From assembly GCA_958435885.1 (NCBI GenBank), contig CAUBHZ010000041.1:1-9696 (forward strand): 9,696 bases of DNA. The letters run 5' to 3'. A model generated the notes under the pieces. It saw only the letters and a program-made list of their open reading frames with translations. It was not told where the DNA came from and did not search any database. Source of the stretch: an uncultured Intestinimonas sp. (GTDB lineage Bacteria; Bacillota_A; Clostridia; Oscillospirales; Oscillospiraceae). Both the position numbers and the translations under genes were made by a program. Positions 6,999 through 9,696 of the stretch are shown piece after piece. Positions within the stretch are counted from its first letter, which is position 1. Each line of letters starts with the position of its first letter.

Positions 6999-7337
6999 TC
7001 AGCCGGGAGGCCAGGTCATGTCCCGTCCGCCCAGTACGTGGAAGTGCAGATGGTGGACACTCTGTCCAGCCTGCTCACCGATGTTGGAGACCACCCGGTA
7101 GCTCTCCAGGCCCAGCTCCTTGGTCACCTTGGAGATGACGGCGAAGATGTGGGCCACCACGGTGGCGTTCTCCGGGGTCACCTCGGCCACGGAGCCGATG
7201 TGGGTCTTGGGGATCACCAGGAAGTGGGTGGGCGCCTGGGGGTCGATGTCGTAGAAGGCGTAGACGGTCTCGTCCTCATACACCTTGTTGGAGGGGATCT
7301 CCCCCGCCGCGATCTTGCAGAACAGACAATCGCTCAT
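6999..7337 (-). CDS. HIT-family (histidine triad) nucleotide-binding protein
   Basis: The 112-residue product has the size of the HINT branch of the histidine triad superfamily, which hydrolyses nucleoside phosphoramidates and related adenylated compounds, usually as a cytoplasmic homodimer. It starts with MSDCLFCKIAAGEIPS, including the Cys4-x2-Cys7 pair found in zinc-binding HINT proteins, has PTHFLVIPKTHI (36-47), and ends with the triad HHLHFHVLGG (95-104); His96, His98 and His100 make up the active-site motif. AAAGGAGG lies about 9 nt before ATG 7337. It follows the DUF4250 gene by 30 nt and precedes a strong terminator, so it is the last gene of the alaS unit. HINT proteins can hydrolyse aminoacyl-adenylates in vitro, so linkage to a tRNA synthetase is suggestive, though adjacency alone proves nothing. 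Confidence 0.95.
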   Translation of the reverse strand: MSDCLFCKIAAGEIPSNKVYEDETVYAFYDIDPQAPTHFLVIPKTHIGSVAEVTPENATVVAHIFAVISKVTKELGLESYRVVSNIGEQAGQSVHHLHFHVLGGRDMTWPPG

Positions 7338-7367
7338 GTGCAGAAACCTCCTTTCACACGCTGCTCA

Positions 7368-7541
7368 TTATCGAAACTGATTGAGCTCGGGATGATAGGT
7401 GAAGCCGGCGGCGGCCAGGGCGGCGCAGAGGGCCTCGGTTGTGGTGTCGTGGTCGTCGCAGAAGGACTCCAGGTCGGAATAGGTGTCCCGGAGCCGGGCA
7501 TTGACCACGCTGTACAGGATCATGGGGTCCTGGGGCAGCAT
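7368..7541 (-). CDS. DUF4250 domain-containing small protein
   Basis: A 57-residue frame fills the space between alaS and the HIT gene. It begins MLPQDPMILYSVVNARLRD, continues through YSDLESFCDDHD and ends GFTYHPELNQFR. This fits the DUF4250 family of about 55-60-residue proteins: an N-terminal LPxDPxILLSxVNxxLRD block, an acidic middle and a closing YxxxLNQF. The function of the family is unknown. It is soluble, with no signal or membrane segment. ATG 7541 is 2 nt after the alaS stop (7544), so translation is probably coupled; a GTG at 7547 is in frame but overlaps the alaS stop, and the family start matches the ATG. It is too short for many gene finders and easy to miss. The family call is from memory of the pattern. 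Confidence 0.85.
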   Translation of the reverse strand: MLPQDPMILYSVVNARLRDTYSDLESFCDDHDTTTEALCAALAAAGFTYHPELNQFR

Positions 7542-7543
7542 GC

Positions 7544-9696
7544 TCACAGCCCCAGCTTTCCGGCCACAAAGTCGTCCACAGTGGCCAGGGCGTCGTCCAG
7601 CTTGAGGACGTCGGTGCCGCCGCCCATGGCGGAGTCGGGCTTGCCGCCGCCCTTGCCGCCGCAGATGGCGGTGACGTGCTTGATGAGGTCACCGGCCTTC
7701 ACGCCCTTCTGGACCGCCTCCTTGCCGCAGACGGCCAGGAAGGTGATCTTGCCGTCGTTCACGGCGGAGAGCACGGCCACCACGGCCTGGCTCTTGTCCC
7801 GCAGGAAGTCGCCCATCTTGCGCAGGCGGTCGGCATCGGCGTCGGCCAGGGTGGCGGTGACCACCTTCAGGCCGCCCACTTCCTTGGCGCCCATGAGGAA
7901 CTGGCCGGCCTCGCTGACGGCCTCCTTGGCCTTGAAGGCCTCCACCACATGGCGCAGCTCCTTGAGCTCCTCCACGTTCTGGATGGCCTTCTCCCGCAGC
8001 TCGCCGGGCTTGGCCTTCAGGGCGGCGGCGGCCTGGAAGAGCAGCTCCTGGTTCCGGTTCATGACCTCCAGGGAGGCAAGGCCGGTGGTGGCCTCGATGC
8101 GGCGGACGCCGCTGGCCACGGAGAACTCGCTCTCGATGTGGAAGACGCCCACCTTGGCGGTGTTGTCCAGGTGAGTGCCGCCGCAGAACTCCACGGAGTA
8201 GCCCTCGCCCATGTCCACCACCCGGACGGTGTCGCCGTACTTCTCACCGAAGAGGGCGATGGCGCCCCGCTTCTTGGCCTCCTCGATGGGGAGGACGTCG
8301 GTGTGGATGTCGTAGCCCTCCAGCACGGCCTGGTTGACCATGGCGGAGACCTGGCCCAGCTCCTCGGCGGTCATGGCGGAGAAGTGGGTGAAGTCGAAGC
8401 GGAGGCGGTCCTCCTCCACCAGGGAGCCGGCCTGGTGGACGTGGTCGCCCAGCACGGTGCGCAGGGCCTTGTCCAGCAGGTGGGTGGCGGAGTGGGCACG
8501 CATGACGGCCTTCCGGCGCTTGACGTCGATGGAGGCGGAGACGGTGTCGCCCAGCTTCAGGACGCCGCCGGAGAGCTTGCCGTAGTGCATATACTTGCCG
8601 CCCTTGTTCTTCTGCACGTCGGTGACGGTGAAGACGGCGTCACCGGCGGCGATGGTGCCGTGGTCGGCCACCTGGCCGCCCATCTCGGCGTAGAAGGGGG
8701 TCTTGTCCAGCACCACGATGGCCTCCACGCCGGGCATGAGCTCCTCGGCCTGCTCGTTCTCCACCACCAGGGCCACCACCTTGGCGCCGTCAATGGCGGT
8801 GTGGTCATAGCCCACAAACTGGGTCTCGGGCACATCCTTGCCGAACTCCACGCCGGCCCAGCCCAGATCGCCCAGGGCCTCCCGGGCCTTCCGGGCACGC
8901 TCCTTCTGCTCCTGCATGAGGGCCTTGAAGCCCTCCTCGTCCACGGTCATGCCCTGCTCCTGGACCATCTCGATGGTGAGGTCGATGGGGAAGCCGTAGG
9001 TGTCGTAGAGTTTGAAGGCGTCGGCGCCGGAGAAGACCTTCTCCCCCTTGGCCTTGTGGCCGGCGAGCATGTCGTCAAAGATCTTCATGCCGCCGTCGAT
9101 GGTCTTGGCAAAGTTCTCCTCCTCGGTGCGGATGACTTTTGTGATATACTCCTGGCGCTCCCGCAGCTCGGGGTAGTGGCCCTCGTTCTCGTGGATGACG
9201 GTGTCACACACCTCATAGAGGAAGGGGTCGTTGACGCCCAGCAGCTTGCCGTGGCGGGCGGCCCGGCGGAGCAGGCGGCGGAGGACGTAACCACGGCCCT
9301 CGTTGGAGGGCAGCACGCCGTCGCAGATCATGAAGGTGGCGGAGCGGATGTGGTCGGTGATGACCCGGAGGGACACGTCCCGCTCCCGGCTCTGGCCGTA
9401 GCTGGCGCCGGTGATGTCGGTGACCTTCTTGGTGATGTTCATGACGGTGTCCACGTCGAAGAGGGAGTCCACGTCCTGGCACACCACGGCCAGCCGCTCC
9501 AGGCCCATGCCGGTGTCGATGTTCTTCTGCTTGAGCTCCTCGTAGTGGCCCTCGCCGTCGTTGTTGAACTGGGAGAAGACCACGTTCCAGACTTCCATGT
9601 AGCGGTCGCACTCACAGCCCACGGTGCAGCCGGGCTGGCCACAGCCGTACTTCTCGCCCCGGTCATAGTAGATCTCGGAGCAGGGGCCGCAGGGGC
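7544..9696 (-). CDS. alaS: Alanine-tRNA ligase, 5' end outside window
   Basis: AlaRS charges tRNA-Ala and clears mischarged Ser and Gly. About 716 residues are visible; full-length enzymes have about 875, so roughly 160 N-terminal residues lie beyond the right edge. The frame is open to 9696 and reads PCGPCSEIYYDRG there, a class II catalytic-core motif. A GTG at 9622 is therefore only an internal valine, not the start. Next come the cysteine-rich YGCGQPGCTVGCECDRYMEVWN (about 9585-9650) and NIDTGMGLERLA, the motif 3 region. The editing domain shows HSATH (8480-8494) and CGGTH (8171-8185), the zinc ligands, and the C-Ala domain ends with a glycine-rich ICGGKGGGKPDSAMGGG segment (about 7620-7670). 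All expected parts are present in order, so it looks intact apart from the window cut. It leads the unit alaS-DUF4250-HIT. Confidence 0.97.
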   Translation of the reverse strand, partial: PCGPCSEIYYDRGEKYGCGQPGCTVGCECDRYMEVWNVVFSQFNNDGEGHYEELKQKNIDTGMGLERLAVVCQDVDSLFDVDTVMNITKKVTDITGASYGQSRERDVSLRVITDHIRSATFMICDGVLPSNEGRGYVLRRLLRRAARHGKLLGVNDPFLYEVCDTVIHENEGHYPELRERQEYITKVIRTEEENFAKTIDGGMKIFDDMLAGHKAKGEKVFSGADAFKLYDTYGFPIDLTIEMVQEQGMTVDEEGFKALMQEQKERARKAREALGDLGWAGVEFGKDVPETQFVGYDHTAIDGAKVVALVVENEQAEELMPGVEAIVVLDKTPFYAEMGGQVADHGTIAAGDAVFTVTDVQKNKGGKYMHYGKLSGGVLKLGDTVSASIDVKRRKAVMRAHSATHLLDKALRTVLGDHVHQAGSLVEEDRLRFDFTHFSAMTAEELGQVSAMVNQAVLEGYDIHTDVLPIEEAKKRGAIALFGEKYGDTVRVVDMGEGYSVEFCGGTHLDNTAKVGVFHIESEFSVASGVRRIEATTGLASLEVMNRNQELLFQAAAALKAKPGELREKAIQNVEELKELRHVVEAFKAKEAVSEAGQFLMGAKEVGGLKVVTATLADADADRLRKMGDFLRDKSQAVVAVLSAVNDGKITFLAVCGKEAVQKGVKAGDLIKHVTAICGGKGGGKPDSAMGGGTDVLKLDDALATVDDFVAGKLGL

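Noticed and set aside
9439..9622. Internal starts for alaS (GTG 9622) or a separate gene at the right edge
   Set aside because: The alaS frame continues open through PCGPCSEIYYDRG to the window end, so the gene is cut by the window rather than starting there.
1..9696. Search for CRISPR arrays, tRNA/rRNA genes, transposases, toxin-antitoxin or phage genes
   Set aside because: I saw no regularly spaced repeats, no tRNA- or rRNA-like segments and no mobile-element protein; the only repeat structures are those in 6615-6981.

Overview
The window is a GC-rich stretch of bacterial chromosome, and every gene I can support reads on the minus strand. The gene content suggests a Bacillota (Firmicutes) genome, probably a GC-rich gut clostridium of the Oscillospirales type. 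The indicators are RNase M5, ComEC/Rec2, a gram-positive-style HolA, a DUF4250 protein, a C_GCAxxG_C_C protein, strong AAGGAGG Shine-Dalgarno (SD) sites and a sigma-A type promoter. Genus level is inference, since there is no rRNA in the window.

Reading with the genes (right to left), the first transcription unit is alaS (5' end outside the window), then a 57-codon DUF4250 gene 2 nt after the alaS stop, then a HIT-family protein. It ends at a textbook intrinsic terminator (6944-6981). A gene-free spacer of roughly 340-390 bases follows. It holds a compact 121-bp imperfect palindrome built from smaller hairpins (6737-6857), a GC hairpin (6867-6890) and, at its left end, a near-consensus promoter with an extended -10 (6672-6700).

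That promoter drives the second unit: a small XRE-type repressor-like gene, comEC (DNA-uptake channel), holA (DNA polymerase III delta), rnmV (RNase M5), recG (branch-migrating helicase) and a C_GCAxxG_C_C redox-type protein that runs off the left edge. Junctions are tight: an 8-nt overlap between xre and comEC, an 11-nt gap to holA, a 24-nt gap to rnmV, a 10-nt overlap to recG and a 31-nt gap to the last gene. This points to one polycistronic mRNA. A dyad between the mapped promoter and the xre start codon is a candidate operator or leader hairpin.

Most of the window is conserved housekeeping. I do not see a convincing new defence, mobile or biosynthetic system. The items most worth a second look are the palindromic intergenic element, the regulator translationally coupled to comEC with its promoter/dyad arrangement, and the unstudied DUF4250 gene.
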